Assembly (NCBI GenBank): GCA_036733305.1 | Contig: DAINAT010000002.1 | Span: forward strand, 56,287 to 120,286 | Direction: 5' to 3' | Length of the DNA: 64,000 nt | Source of the DNA: UBA7672 sp036733305 | GTDB taxonomy: Bacteria > Pseudomonadota > Alphaproteobacteria > Caulobacterales > Hyphomonadaceae | In this document: piece by piece, positions 43,019 to 51,390 of the stretch | Layout of the letters: each line of letters opens with the position of its first letter | How positions within the stretch are numbered: position 1 is the first letter of the stretch | Made by a program: the position numbers and the translations under genes | The notes under the pieces: generated by a model | Told to the model about the DNA's origin: nothing | Seen by the model: the letters and a program-made list of their open reading frames with translations, nothing else | Databases searched by the model: none

Positions 43019-45238
43019 GTGGCATTTTCCGTTCGCGCGACCGGCTGCATTGGCTTGGCCGTGACTGCAATCACTGGCGCGCCCGCATTTGCGCAACAGA
43101 CACCGCCCGAAGACACCGTCATCATCACATCGACGCGGCGCGAAGCATCGGCGCAATCCCTGCCCGTCAGCGTGGCCGTTCTGGGCGAGCGCGAGATTGG
43201 CGAAATCGACAGTCTCGATTCGATCGCTGATCGAGTCGCCGGGCTGCAAGTTGCGATTTCCAACGGCTCGCAGGCGACATTCCAGATTCGCGGGCTTGGC
43301 GCAGTTGACCACCAGGCGCTGACGCCGAGCGCTGCTGCTGTGCATGTCGATGGCGTGTTCCTCGCGACCAATGTGCAGGCCAGTGCGCTCGCTTATGACC
43401 TCAAGCGCATTGAGGTGCTTAAAGGTCCGCAGGGCGCGATCCAGGGCCGCAATGCCGCCAGCGGGTCGGTGAACGTATTCACGGCGACACCGACCGACAC
43501 GACGGAGGGCTATCTGAAGGCGTCTGCCGGTCTCTATGCACACAAGAGTCTCGAAGGCGCGTTGAGCGGGCCGCTGGCGGATGGCGTGACCGGCCGGATT
43601 GCGGGGCGCATGCTGTTTGAAGGCCCGGCGCTGAAGAATGTTGGTGGCCCGGCGAATGCGGGTGGGCGCTCGAAGCAATTGGGTTTGCGTGGCGCACTCG
43701 ACTTCGATCTTGCGGGCGACAGCCAGCTTCTGCTGCGCGCGCATGCGGAGATCGACAAGGGCATCAACCCCGCTCCACGAAACTCGAGCGTGGTTGTGCA
43801 GGATCATGAATTGTCGATCGGCGCTGACGGCGTCCAGCCGACCGACAATTCGTTCTCCGGCGCATCCGCCGAGTACGCGACGACGCTGGGCAGCTGGACG
43901 ATCAAGTCGCTGACGGCGGTTGAGGCTTTCCGGCAGCGGTATGGCTTTGACTTCGATGGCATGCCTACCCCGCTTGCCAACCTGTCTTACGATCGGGACT
44001 TCCAGCAGATCAGCCAGGAAATTACGGGCGCGACGAGATGGTCCGGCGGCAGCCTGATCGTCGGCGTGTCGCTCGCGACTGAGGATTTTGCCCAAGACTA
44101 TCTGATCTGGTGCGGCACACTGAATACATCAACGCTTGCTGGCACGTGCGCCTATCCGGGCGCTGCCGGGCGCGTTGGTCCGCAACCGGCCTCCACTGCC
44201 CCCGCCGTTTCGCTGCTGACTCATATCGACCAGCAGCGTGACATGGGGGCGCTCTTCGCGTCGCTCGACCTTGCGTTAGATGCCGACACCACGCTCACGG
44301 TCGGCGGGCGCCAGACCGTGGAGCGCATAGAGGGCGCAGGCTATGGCGAACACATCTATGCGGATGGCATTCGTGCATTGAATAATCGCTCGGGCGTCGG
44401 GCTCGCCAGAGGCGAAAACGCAATCGACGAGAACCACTTCACCGGCATGCTGGCCCTGCAACGGCGGATCGGCGATTTCGGGAACGTCTACGCTTCGTTC
44501 GGACAGGGATACAAAAGCGGCGGCTTCAATGGCGAGGTCGCCAACAACGTTACGCACTATCAGGACGAGGGCCTGTTCCACGCCGAGACCGTCGATGCGT
44601 ATGAAGTTGGCTTCAAGGGCGATCTGTTCAACAGGGTGTCGCTGGAAGCTGCCTATTTCTGGCAGACGATCGACGCGCCGCAAGCGCGGATCTTTGTGGC
44701 GTTCCCCCTGCCCGGCGGCGGGCTTATTACATCCAACTCGCTGGCGAACCTGCACGAAGCGCGGGTCAGCGGGGTCGATGTGTCGGCCGTCTGGCGCGCG
44801 AGCGATACCTTGCGGATCACAGGCGGCGTGGTGGCGCTAGACAGCGAGATCAATCAGCCTGCGAGCGCGAGCGGTGCGGACAACGCCGCCACGTTCGACG
44901 GCAAGCCGCTACCCTTTGCATCGGACCTGTCGGTCACGCTCGGGCTGCAGGAGAGTTGGTCGCTTCCGAACGATGCGCGCCTTGGCCTGGACGTCTTCGT
45001 CAAACATCAGAGCGCATACTTCCTTGATGCAGAGGGGCGCGCTGACAGGCGGCAAGGCCCCGTGACCCTGCTGGACAGCACGCTACGCTGGTCGCCTTCG
45101 GATCATCTCGACTTCGAGATCTGGGGACGCAACCTGCTCGATGAGGATTATGCCGTCTCAGGCTATGGGTTTGTTGGCTACAATACGTTCAGATCTCAGC
45201 CCGCCATGTGGGGGGTGGCGATCAAGGCGCATCTCTGA
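43019..45238 (+). CDS. TonB-dependent receptor
   Basis: The GTG at 43019 follows AAGAGG and gives 739 residues with a signal peptide ending APAFAQQ. A TonB-box-like DTVIITSTRRE precedes a plug with LPVSVAVLGEREIGEIDSL, FQIRGLGAVDHQALTPSAA, and VLKGPQGAIQGRNAASGSVNVFTA; the barrel closes with PAMWGVAIKAHL. This is the receptor group common in Sphingomonads and Caulobacters for plant or aromatic compounds, but the ligand cannot be read. A cysteine pair (IWCGTLNTSTLAGTC) lies in a likely surface loop. The neighbour downstream is an exported protein family often near such receptors. Confidence 0.92.
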   Translation: MAFSVRATGCIGLAVTAITGAPAFAQQTPPEDTVIITSTRREASAQSLPVSVAVLGEREIGEIDSLDSIADRVAGLQVAISNGSQATFQIRGLGAVDHQALTPSAAAVHVDGVFLATNVQASALAYDLKRIEVLKGPQGAIQGRNAASGSVNVFTATPTDTTEGYLKASAGLYAHKSLEGALSGPLADGVTGRIAGRMLFEGPALKNVGGPANAGGRSKQLGLRGALDFDLAGDSQLLLRAHAEIDKGINPAPRNSSVVVQDHELSIGADGVQPTDNSFSGASAEYATTLGSWTIKSLTAVEAFRQRYGFDFDGMPTPLANLSYDRDFQQISQEITGATRWSGGSLIVGVSLATEDFAQDYLIWCGTLNTSTLAGTCAYPGAAGRVGPQPASTAPAVSLLTHIDQQRDMGALFASLDLALDADTTLTVGGRQTVERIEGAGYGEHIYADGIRALNNRSGVGLARGENAIDENHFTGMLALQRRIGDFGNVYASFGQGYKSGGFNGEVANNVTHYQDEGLFHAETVDAYEVGFKGDLFNRVSLEAAYFWQTIDAPQARIFVAFPLPGGGLITSNSLANLHEARVSGVDVSAVWRASDTLRITGGVVALDSEINQPASASGADNAATFDGKPLPFASDLSVTLGLQESWSLPNDARLGLDVFVKHQSAYFLDAEGRADRRQGPVTLLDSTLRWSPSDHLDFEIWGRNLLDEDYAVSGYGFVGYNTFRSQPAMWGVAIKAHL

Positions 45239-45599
45239 TTCGACTGAACGGCACGAAGCCTTCGAGATAGTCGCGCTGTGGTTGTCGCGTGGTGGCGCGG
45301 TCAGTTGCCCATCAAGCGCGCCTGACAATGACAAGCTCGTCCGCGCCTTCCCCGGGAGGGCGACGACTCGCCCTTTGGAGGGGTGACCGGCACGCCGCGC
45401 GGCCCCGCCTCTGCCGGCCGCTTTGACTCGCGCATTTGGCTGACAAGACGCCACATCTTTCCCCCAGCCCTTGTTTCTACAAGCAAACTTTCTGCTTATT
45501 TTCGCTGCGGTAACGCGATTGGGAAACAGGCTTTTCGCTCAGTCTGCTAGATGTCGCGAACACAACCACGGCGAATGCCGGGCATCAGGGAGAGTTGCA
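45239..45599. other. Gene-free stretch with possible weak terminator
   Basis: These 361 bases hold no gene I can support once the downstream start is set at 45600. A hairpin GGGCGA-CGAC-TCGCCC lies at 45358-45373, followed by TTT, and may end the receptor transcript. The last 150 bases should contain the promoter of the next gene. Confidence 0.4.
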
Positions 45600-46724
45600 T
45601 TGGGAATCCGCACGACAGCACTATCAGGCGTTGCGATGCTTGCGAGCATCCTGGGGGCCTCCGCCGCCCACGCCCAGGGGCCGCAAACGCCCGCTCCCGC
45701 CAACCCGCCTTCGGCTGAAGCCATTGCCGCCGCCCAGGCTGAGATCGCCAAGCCGCGCACCGAGCCGGGCTACAAGACCCCGCGCCTGGCCTTCGGCCAG
45801 CCCGACCTGCAGGGCATGTGGACCAACGCGTCGATCACCGCCCTCACCCGCCCGTCCGAGTTCAACAAGCTGGTGCTGACCGATGACGAAGCGCATCACG
45901 CCACGGAAACCAACCCGCTGACGGTTCGCCAACGCACGGACGACGCCGGCAACAACAACCTGACCAAGTCGGACGGCAAGGATCTGAACTCGGGCCGCGG
46001 CTACAACGCGTTCTGGATCAGCCCCGGCGACGGCTATGGCAATGTCAAAGGCACGTTCCGCACGTCATGGATCGTCGATCCTCCGAGCGGCCAGATCCCG
46101 ATCACCGCCAACGGCCGCAAGCTCCAAGCCGAAATGGCCAAGGGCCTGCCGCGCGGCGGCTTCAACAACCCGGAAGAGCGCGGCCTCGGCGAGCGTTGCG
46201 TGATCTCGTTCGCAGGCCATGCCGGTCCGATCATGAACAACAGCCGGTACTACAATGACAACTTCCAGATCGTGCAGTCACCGGATGCGGTGATGATCCT
46301 GCTCGAGATGAACCATGATGCGCGCATCATCCCGCTGGGCAAGGATCGCAAGCATCTTCCGGCTGTGATGGCGCCTTACATGGGCGACTCGATCGGCTGG
46401 TGGGAGGGCGACACGCTGGTGGTCGAGACCGTCCACTTCAATAATGCACAGGTCGCCATGGGTCGCGTGCCGCTGTCGAAGGACGGCAAGCTGATCGAGC
46501 GCTTCACCCGCTATAACGACAAGCAGGTGCTGTACGAGTTCGAGGTCAATGATCCGGCGATCTACAGTCAGGTGTGGAAGGGCGAGATGTCGTTCAACCC
46601 GTCGCAAGGCATCTACGAATACGCCTGCCACGAAGGCAACTACGCGATGCACGGCATCCTGTCAGGCGCCCGCGTTGCAGAGGCCGAAGGCCGGGACGCT
46701 GGCGACGGCAAGCAGGGCGAGTAG
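45600..46724 (+). CDS. Exported protein of unknown function (WWEGDTLVVET family)
   Basis: I set the start at the TTG 45600, with GGGAGAG 6 bases before it. This gives a signal peptide LGIRTTALSGVAMLASILGASAAHAQ and 374 residues; the longer frame from 45471 adds an unlikely Arg/Cys-rich part. The mature protein has PDLQGMWTNASITALTRPSEFNKLVLTDDEA and DSIGWWEGDTLVVETVHFNN, a pattern I have seen in many exported proteins of Caulobacterales and Acidobacteria without assigned function. Four cysteines may be few enough for one disulfide. Expected location is periplasm. Confidence 0.8.
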   Translation: MGIRTTALSGVAMLASILGASAAHAQGPQTPAPANPPSAEAIAAAQAEIAKPRTEPGYKTPRLAFGQPDLQGMWTNASITALTRPSEFNKLVLTDDEAHHATETNPLTVRQRTDDAGNNNLTKSDGKDLNSGRGYNAFWISPGDGYGNVKGTFRTSWIVDPPSGQIPITANGRKLQAEMAKGLPRGGFNNPEERGLGERCVISFAGHAGPIMNNSRYYNDNFQIVQSPDAVMILLEMNHDARIIPLGKDRKHLPAVMAPYMGDSIGWWEGDTLVVETVHFNNAQVAMGRVPLSKDGKLIERFTRYNDKQVLYEFEVNDPAIYSQVWKGEMSFNPSQGIYEYACHEGNYAMHGILSGARVAEAEGRDAGDGKQGE

Positions 46725-46747
46725 TCGCTTTAGTCATGTGGGAATGG

Positions 46748-46780
46748 AGGGCGGTCGGCGCGAGCTGGCCGCCCTTTTTT
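46748..46780 (+). terminator. Rho-independent terminator
   Basis: AGGGCGGTC / GGCCGCCCT is a 9-bp stem with one G-U pair and a loop of 10 bases, followed directly by TTTTT, 24 bases after the stop of the exported-protein gene. Confidence 0.85.
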
Positions 46781-46954
46781 GTTGGCCAATTTCAAACATC
46801 GTGCCGCAGCGGCGCCGCACAAGGTGCAACTGCGGCCAATGCAAGCATCCATGCCATTTTCAAAAAGGTTCCATCGCGCGCTGCGATGTTACTGTCTGAC
46901 GGTTGGGAGCCGGGGTCGTGGGCGCGCGTTGAGTCCCAGATGGAGGAGCAGCGC

Positions 46955-47209
46955 ATGTCGATGATTACGGGCAGGATCGCGGGTAAACTCATCAAGGTCG
47001 AGGATCGATCTCACTGGAAAAATCTGGAGCTTATCTCCTGCATTGTCGTCGGCGGGCCGGCTGTTCGATTCGATGAATTCGAGAGTATCGCGTTCATGAA
47101 CTGCGTCTTCCTCTATGACGGCATGGAGGTCGAAGGCCGCGAATGGCTGGCGTTCATGAGCATGGAGCGTGTGCGGTCAGTCACACGTGCGCCGAAGCGT
47201 CCTCACTGA
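46955..47209 (+). CDS. Small hypothetical protein (84 residues)
   Basis: The ATG at 46955 follows GGAGGAG with 5 to 6 bases between, a strong site. The product reads MSMITGRIAGKLIKVEDRSHW, then a mixed alpha/beta body LELISCIVVGGPAVRFDEFESIAFMNCVFLYDGMEVEGREWL, with no signal peptide. I do not recognise it. A longer frame from 46574 only overlaps the upstream gene and its terminator. It ends 8 bases before the epmB stop, tail to tail. Confidence 0.6.
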   Translation: MSMITGRIAGKLIKVEDRSHWKNLELISCIVVGGPAVRFDEFESIAFMNCVFLYDGMEVEGREWLAFMSMERVRSVTRAPKRPH

Positions 47210-47217
47210 CGAGGTGA

Positions 47218-48285
47218 TCAGATGCCTGCGTAATCGCGCCAGAGGCCGTCGCGGCCGCGCAGGCGGGTTGTACCGCTTTCGGTTTCGACGTCGGCGGGCG
47301 ATGCGAGGGCTTTCGAGACGCCGCCCGGAATATCGATGACGTAGTGAGGTTGCGCGAGGCCGGAGACACGATCGCGCAGCTGGCGCACCAGATCCTGGCC
47401 CTGCTCTACTGTGGTTCTGAAATGCGATGTGCCGGGGGCGAGGTCTGCGTGGTGCAGATAGTACGGCTTGATGCGCAGTTCGACGAAAGCGCGCATCAAT
47501 TGCTCCAGCGTCTCGATGGTGTCGTTGACGCCTTTCAAAAGAACAGTCTGGCTGAGCAGCGGGATGCCGGCGTCGATGAGACGGGCGCAGGCGGCCCGTG
47601 CAGCGGGCGATAGTTCGTTGGCATGATTGCAGTGGACGGCGACATAGACCGGTTTCGATGAACTGCGGATCGCCTGGACGAAATCATCGGTGATACGCTC
47701 GGGATGTGCGACCGGCATGCGGGTGTGCCAGCGGATCACCTTTACATGCGGGATGGCTTCGAGTTCGCGTGTGAGGGCGGCGGCGCGGCGGGCCGAGAGC
47801 ATGAAGGGATCGCCGCCGGTGATGATGACTTCCCAGATTTCGGGATGCGCGCGGATGTAGGCGAGCGCGGCGGTGAGTTCGGCGGGCGAGAGATTCCCGT
47901 CCTTGTCCGGGCCGACCATTTCGCGGCGGAAGCAGAAGCGGCAATAGACCGGGCAGACCGAGACGGCTTTCAGCAGCACACGATCGGGATAGCGGTGGAC
48001 GATGCCTTCGACGGGCTCATGCGTCTTGTCGCCGATCGGATCGGGCAGCTCTTCGGGCTGCATATCGAGTTCGGCGCGCGAGGGCACGAACTGGCGGGCG
48101 ATGGGATCGTTGGCGGCTTCGCGGTCGATCAGGGCGGCGAGCGCGGGCGTGATGGCGGTGGCGTAGGCGGCGGTGACGTCTGCGAGGTCCTGCGCCTGTT
48201 GTGGCGTGACGAGGCCTGCGCTGGCGAGATCGCCAGCGGTGCGCAGCGTTCTGGAAGCCTGGTTAAGGTGAACAAGTCGGGTCAA
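47218..48285 (-). CDS. epmB: EpmB, EF-P lysine 2,3-aminomutase
   Basis: This radical-SAM enzyme of 355 residues has the cluster motif CPVYCRFC (Cys111, Cys115, Cys118) and the PLP-Lys region IPGGVSKA near the end. Length and the N-terminal shape match EpmB/YjeK rather than catabolic KamA (about 410 residues). It makes (R)-beta-lysine from lysine in the cytoplasm, which EpmA attaches to EF-P. Both partner genes are within 3 kb. The start is a TTG at 48285 with AAGG upstream; no closer ATG gives the full domain. Confidence 0.9.
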   Translation of the reverse strand: MTRLVHLNQASRTLRTAGDLASAGLVTPQQAQDLADVTAAYATAITPALAALIDREAANDPIARQFVPSRAELDMQPEELPDPIGDKTHEPVEGIVHRYPDRVLLKAVSVCPVYCRFCFRREMVGPDKDGNLSPAELTAALAYIRAHPEIWEVIITGGDPFMLSARRAAALTRELEAIPHVKVIRWHTRMPVAHPERITDDFVQAIRSSSKPVYVAVHCNHANELSPAARAACARLIDAGIPLLSQTVLLKGVNDTIETLEQLMRAFVELRIKPYYLHHADLAPGTSHFRTTVEQGQDLVRQLRDRVSGLAQPHYVIDIPGGVSKALASPADVETESGTTRLRGRDGLWRDYAGI

Positions 48286-48332
48286 GGCGGCCTTCGATGC
48301 GGGCCCTTTGGGGCGGGGCCTCTATCGCCCCC

Positions 48333-48773
48333 TCAGCTCTGCCTGTCCAGCAGCATCCCCAGATCCTCGACCGCCTTGGCGGCGCGTTCATCGACGCCCT
48401 GATCACGCAGAATGCTGGCGAAAAGCTGGGTGGCGCGCGGGGCAGTGTCGCATTCGGACACGGCGTCGCGGAGTTCGGGGTAGAGGTCGTTCATGAAATC
48501 GGACGCCAGGGTGAGCATGCCGCCGGCGGCGAGCAGCATCATCGGAATGCCGCCGGAGGTGTCGATGCCGCCCATGCCGGAGAACATGACGCTGGTGTTG
48601 CGGGCGTCGGCGAACTCTTTCTGGTGGTCCTTCACGAATTTGGAGACGAAGCGCTCGGTCTTCCAGTGGACCCATTCGGATGTGCAGGGTTTGGGCGTTG
48701 AGGCGCAGCTGGCGAGGGCTGGCAGGCAGGCTAGCGCGAGGGCGGCGAGGCGTGTGCGGATGTGATGGGCCAT
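48333..48773 (-). CDS. Small lipoprotein of unknown function
   Basis: The 146-residue product has a lipoprotein signal MAHHIRTRLAALALACLPALASC and a short domain with a hydrophobic Gly/Met-rich segment (GGIPMMLLAAGGMLTLA, about 75-91), and a helical C-terminus. I do not recognise a family. It sits between epmA and epmB on the same strand, 47 bases before the epmB start, and may share their transcript without sharing their role. Confidence 0.75.
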   Translation of the reverse strand: MAHHIRTRLAALALACLPALASCASTPKPCTSEWVHWKTERFVSKFVKDHQKEFADARNTSVMFSGMGGIDTSGGIPMMLLAAGGMLTLASDFMNDLYPELRDAVSECDTAPRATQLFASILRDQGVDERAAKAVEDLGMLLDRQS

Positions 48774-48854
48774 GGCGTGATCCCCTGCTCTGCTTTGGCT
48801 CAGGCTAGGGTGAACCGTGGCGGTCTGCCAAGTGTTCCTCTCAGATAGGTGGGC

Positions 48855-49901
48855 TCAGATGGGCGGCGTCCAGAGGACATCGGAGATGCGGCGGGCGCCG
48901 GTGGCGAGCATTACCAGGCGGTCGAAGCCGAGGGCGACGCCGCTGGCGGGCGGCATGTGGGCGAGCGCTGCGAGGAAATCCTCGTCGAGCGGATAGCGGT
49001 CGCCATAGGTTGCCTGCTTCACGTCCATCTCGGCCTCGAAGCGGCGGCGTTGTTCGGCAGCATCCGTGAGTTCGCCGAAGCCGTTGGCGAGTTCGACGCC
49101 GCAAGCATAAAGTTCGAAGCGTTCGGCATAGCGCGGGTCGCGGGCGAGCGGACGCGCGAGGGCGGCTTCTTCGGACGGGTATTCGCAGAGGATGGTGAGC
49201 CAGCCCTGCCCCAACTTTGGCTCGATGCGTTCGACGAGGATGCGGCTGAAGATATCTGACCAGCTGTCGTCTGCTGAGGTGCGCACGCCGATGGACTGGG
49301 CGGCGCGGGCGAGCGCGCGGGCATCGCCGAAGGTGGCTTCGAGGTCGATCTCGGCGTGGCGCTGGAAGGCTTCGGCCACGGGAAGGCGTTCGGGCTCGGG
49401 GTTGGGATCGCAGGACTGGCCGCGCCATTCGAGGGCTTCGCGTCTGGTCTCGCTCAGCGCCAGGCGGCAGAGGGCGACGCAATCGGCCATGACGGCGGTG
49501 TAGGGCTCAGCTGAGCGATACCATTCGAGCATGGTGAACTCGGAGGAATGGAGCGGGCCCGCCTCTCCATTCCGGTAGACGCGGGCGTAGTCGAAGATCT
49601 TGGTCTCGCCTGCCGCCAGCAATTTCTTGGCGGCGAACTCCGGCGACGTGTGCAGGTAGTACGGGCGGCGCTGGCCGTTCTCGCCGACCCAATCGGTGCG
49701 AAAACCGTGCAGGTGGGCCTCGTTCCCAGGGGACACCTGGAGCGCTCCGCACTCCACCTCTGTGAAGCCCTGGGAGCGGAACCAGGCCCGGGATGCGTCC
49801 CTGATCCTGGCCCGCCCCTCAAGGAAGGGGCGGCGATCCGCGTGGAAATCCCTGTTCCACCAAGGTCTTGCGTCAGGCAACCGGCACTCCACTCGCCGCA
49901 T
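48855..49901 (-). CDS. epmA: EpmA, EF-P--(R)-beta-lysine ligase
   Basis: From ATG 49901 the product is 348 residues; a frame from 49976 adds 25 residues before the usual family start. It is a class II lysyl-tRNA synthetase core without the anticodon-binding domain: WWNRDFHADRRPFLEGRARI, EVECGALQVSPGNEAHLHGF (motif 1), YLHTSPEFAAKKLLAAG, FTMLEWYR (motif 2) and GVALGFDRLVMLATG (motif 3). It activates beta-lysine and joins it to EF-P, encoded divergently 110 bases away. Confidence is high because the three-gene set is complete. Confidence 0.93.
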   Translation of the reverse strand: MRRVECRLPDARPWWNRDFHADRRPFLEGRARIRDASRAWFRSQGFTEVECGALQVSPGNEAHLHGFRTDWVGENGQRRPYYLHTSPEFAAKKLLAAGETKIFDYARVYRNGEAGPLHSSEFTMLEWYRSAEPYTAVMADCVALCRLALSETRREALEWRGQSCDPNPEPERLPVAEAFQRHAEIDLEATFGDARALARAAQSIGVRTSADDSWSDIFSRILVERIEPKLGQGWLTILCEYPSEEAALARPLARDPRYAERFELYACGVELANGFGELTDAAEQRRRFEAEMDVKQATYGDRYPLDEDFLAALAHMPPASGVALGFDRLVMLATGARRISDVLWTPPI

Positions 49902-50011
49902 AAAGCCGGGCTTGGCCGTCGCGGCGTGGCATTGTATGACCGCGCCGCTCCAACAGTTTCCCAGCGGCCGATTCATACTCCGCCGCTACTTCAAAGATAA
50001 AGGCGTTTCCC

Positions 50012-50584
50012 GTGGTTAAAGTCATCGCCAGCGACGTTCGCAAAGGCAACGTGCTCGAGAAAGAAGACGGCCAGCTCTATACTGTCCTCAAGGCGGAGAC
50101 CTATCGCCCGGGCAAGGGCACGCCAACCGCCACGATCGACATGCGCCGGATTTCGGATGGCGTGAAGGTCGTCGACACCTACAAGACAACGGACCAGCTT
50201 GAGCTCGCCTTCGTCGAAGAGGTGAAGCACCAGTTCCTGTACAAGGACGGCGAGCTGTACGTGTTCATGAACCCGACCAGCTATGAGCAGGTCATGGTGC
50301 CGGCCGCCATGCTGGGCGACGACGCAGCCTATCTCGGTGAGAACATGGACTGCGACCTGCTGATGTTCGATGGCCGTCCGGTGGCGATCAAACTGCCGCA
50401 GCGCGTGACGCTCGAGATCATCGAGACGGAACCGGTTGTGAAGGGCCAGACCGCTTCGGGTTCTTACAAGCCTGCCAAGATGTCGAACGGCATCCGCGTT
50501 ATGGTGCCCCCGCATATCGGCACGGGCACGCGTATCGTTGTGGCCACGGAAGACGGCACGTACGTCGAACGCGCCAAGGACTAG
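50012..50584 (+). CDS. efp: Elongation factor P
   Basis: The 190-residue product starts at GTG and has the KOW-like domain with the tip loop YRPGKGTPTATIDMR, whose Lys35 corresponds to the residue beta-lysylated in E. coli (Lys34). The middle and C-terminal OB domains end in the signature KGQTASGSYKPAKMSNGIRVMVPPHIGTGTRI. EF-P rescues ribosomes stalled at polyproline. The window has several proline-rich proteins that could need it (for example the TBDT at 39938 with QPPPPAK). It is the partner of EpmA and EpmB encoded beside it. Confidence 0.97.
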   Translation: MVKVIASDVRKGNVLEKEDGQLYTVLKAETYRPGKGTPTATIDMRRISDGVKVVDTYKTTDQLELAFVEEVKHQFLYKDGELYVFMNPTSYEQVMVPAAMLGDDAAYLGENMDCDLLMFDGRPVAIKLPQRVTLEIIETEPVVKGQTASGSYKPAKMSNGIRVMVPPHIGTGTRIVVATEDGTYVERAKD

Positions 50585-50644
50585 TTTCTGGATTGTCCGG
50601 GGAGTGCTGCGCGAGCGCCTCCCCGGACTACTCAGCCTCGCAGA

Positions 50645-51361
50645 TTACTGCGCAGGCTTGTCCGCCATCGGCGGGCCGGTGAATTCCACCTCAATCGCAA
50701 TCGTCACTTCGTCGCTGACGCCCATCGTGGAGCCCGGCGCGGGAACGCCTGTGCTGATGCCGTAGTCGGAGCGATTGAGCGCGCCCTTGGCCGAGAAGCC
50801 GATGCGGGCGTGCGGGTCCTGCGGGATGCCCTTCCAGCCGCCGTTGAACGTCATCGCCAGCGTGACCGGCTTGGTGACGCCGCGCAGCGTGAGGTCGCCG
50901 GTGACGTCTGCGGTGTTGGGGCCGGTCATGGTGACGCTGGTGGATTTGAAGGTCATCTGCGGGAACGCCTTCGCGTTGATCCACGGCTCGCTCATGAGTT
51001 CGTCGAAAAAGCCGGCGGGCGGCGATGGGAGGCTGAGCGAGGCGGGGTCGACCGTGGCTGACAGCTGGGCTGTGGCGGGATTGGCGGGGTCGAGCTTCAG
51101 GTCTGCGGTGAAGCGCGTGAACTGGGCGGTGTAGTGCGAGAAGCCCAGGTGATTGACCGTGAACACGAGCGTGGCGTGGGACGGGTCGATCTTGTAGTCG
51201 CCGGCCGGCAGGCCTTCGATCGAGGGCGGAGCGACCGCGGGAGCTGCGGCAGCCTCTACTGCCGGCGCTGGCGCAGCGGCGGACGGCTCGGCTGGTTTCT
51301 CGGAACAGGCGGCTAGCGCCAGCGCGGCCAGTGACACAAAACCCAGAAGTTTCGAACCCAT
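50645..51361 (-). CDS. YceI-family lipoprotein
   Basis: The ATG at 51361 follows GGGGGA and gives 238 residues with a lipoprotein signal MGSKLLGFVSLAALALAAC. An Ala/Pro/Glu linker leads to a YceI domain (about 55-230): YKIDPSHATLVFTVNHLGFSHYTAQF, the repeated NPATAQLSATVDPASL, and VTGDLTLRGVTKPVTLAMTFN. YceI proteins form a lipid-binding barrel for isoprenoid-like molecules and are usually periplasmic; this one is tethered. It is 29 bases downstream of the antiporter gene on the same strand. Confidence 0.92.
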   Translation of the reverse strand: MGSKLLGFVSLAALALAACSEKPAEPSAAAPAPAVEAAAAPAVAPPSIEGLPAGDYKIDPSHATLVFTVNHLGFSHYTAQFTRFTADLKLDPANPATAQLSATVDPASLSLPSPPAGFFDELMSEPWINAKAFPQMTFKSTSVTMTGPNTADVTGDLTLRGVTKPVTLAMTFNGGWKGIPQDPHARIGFSAKGALNRSDYGISTGVPAPGSTMGVSDEVTIAIEVEFTGPPMADKPAQ

Positions 51362-51390
51362 ATGTTCCCCCAATAATCCCTACCCTGAAC

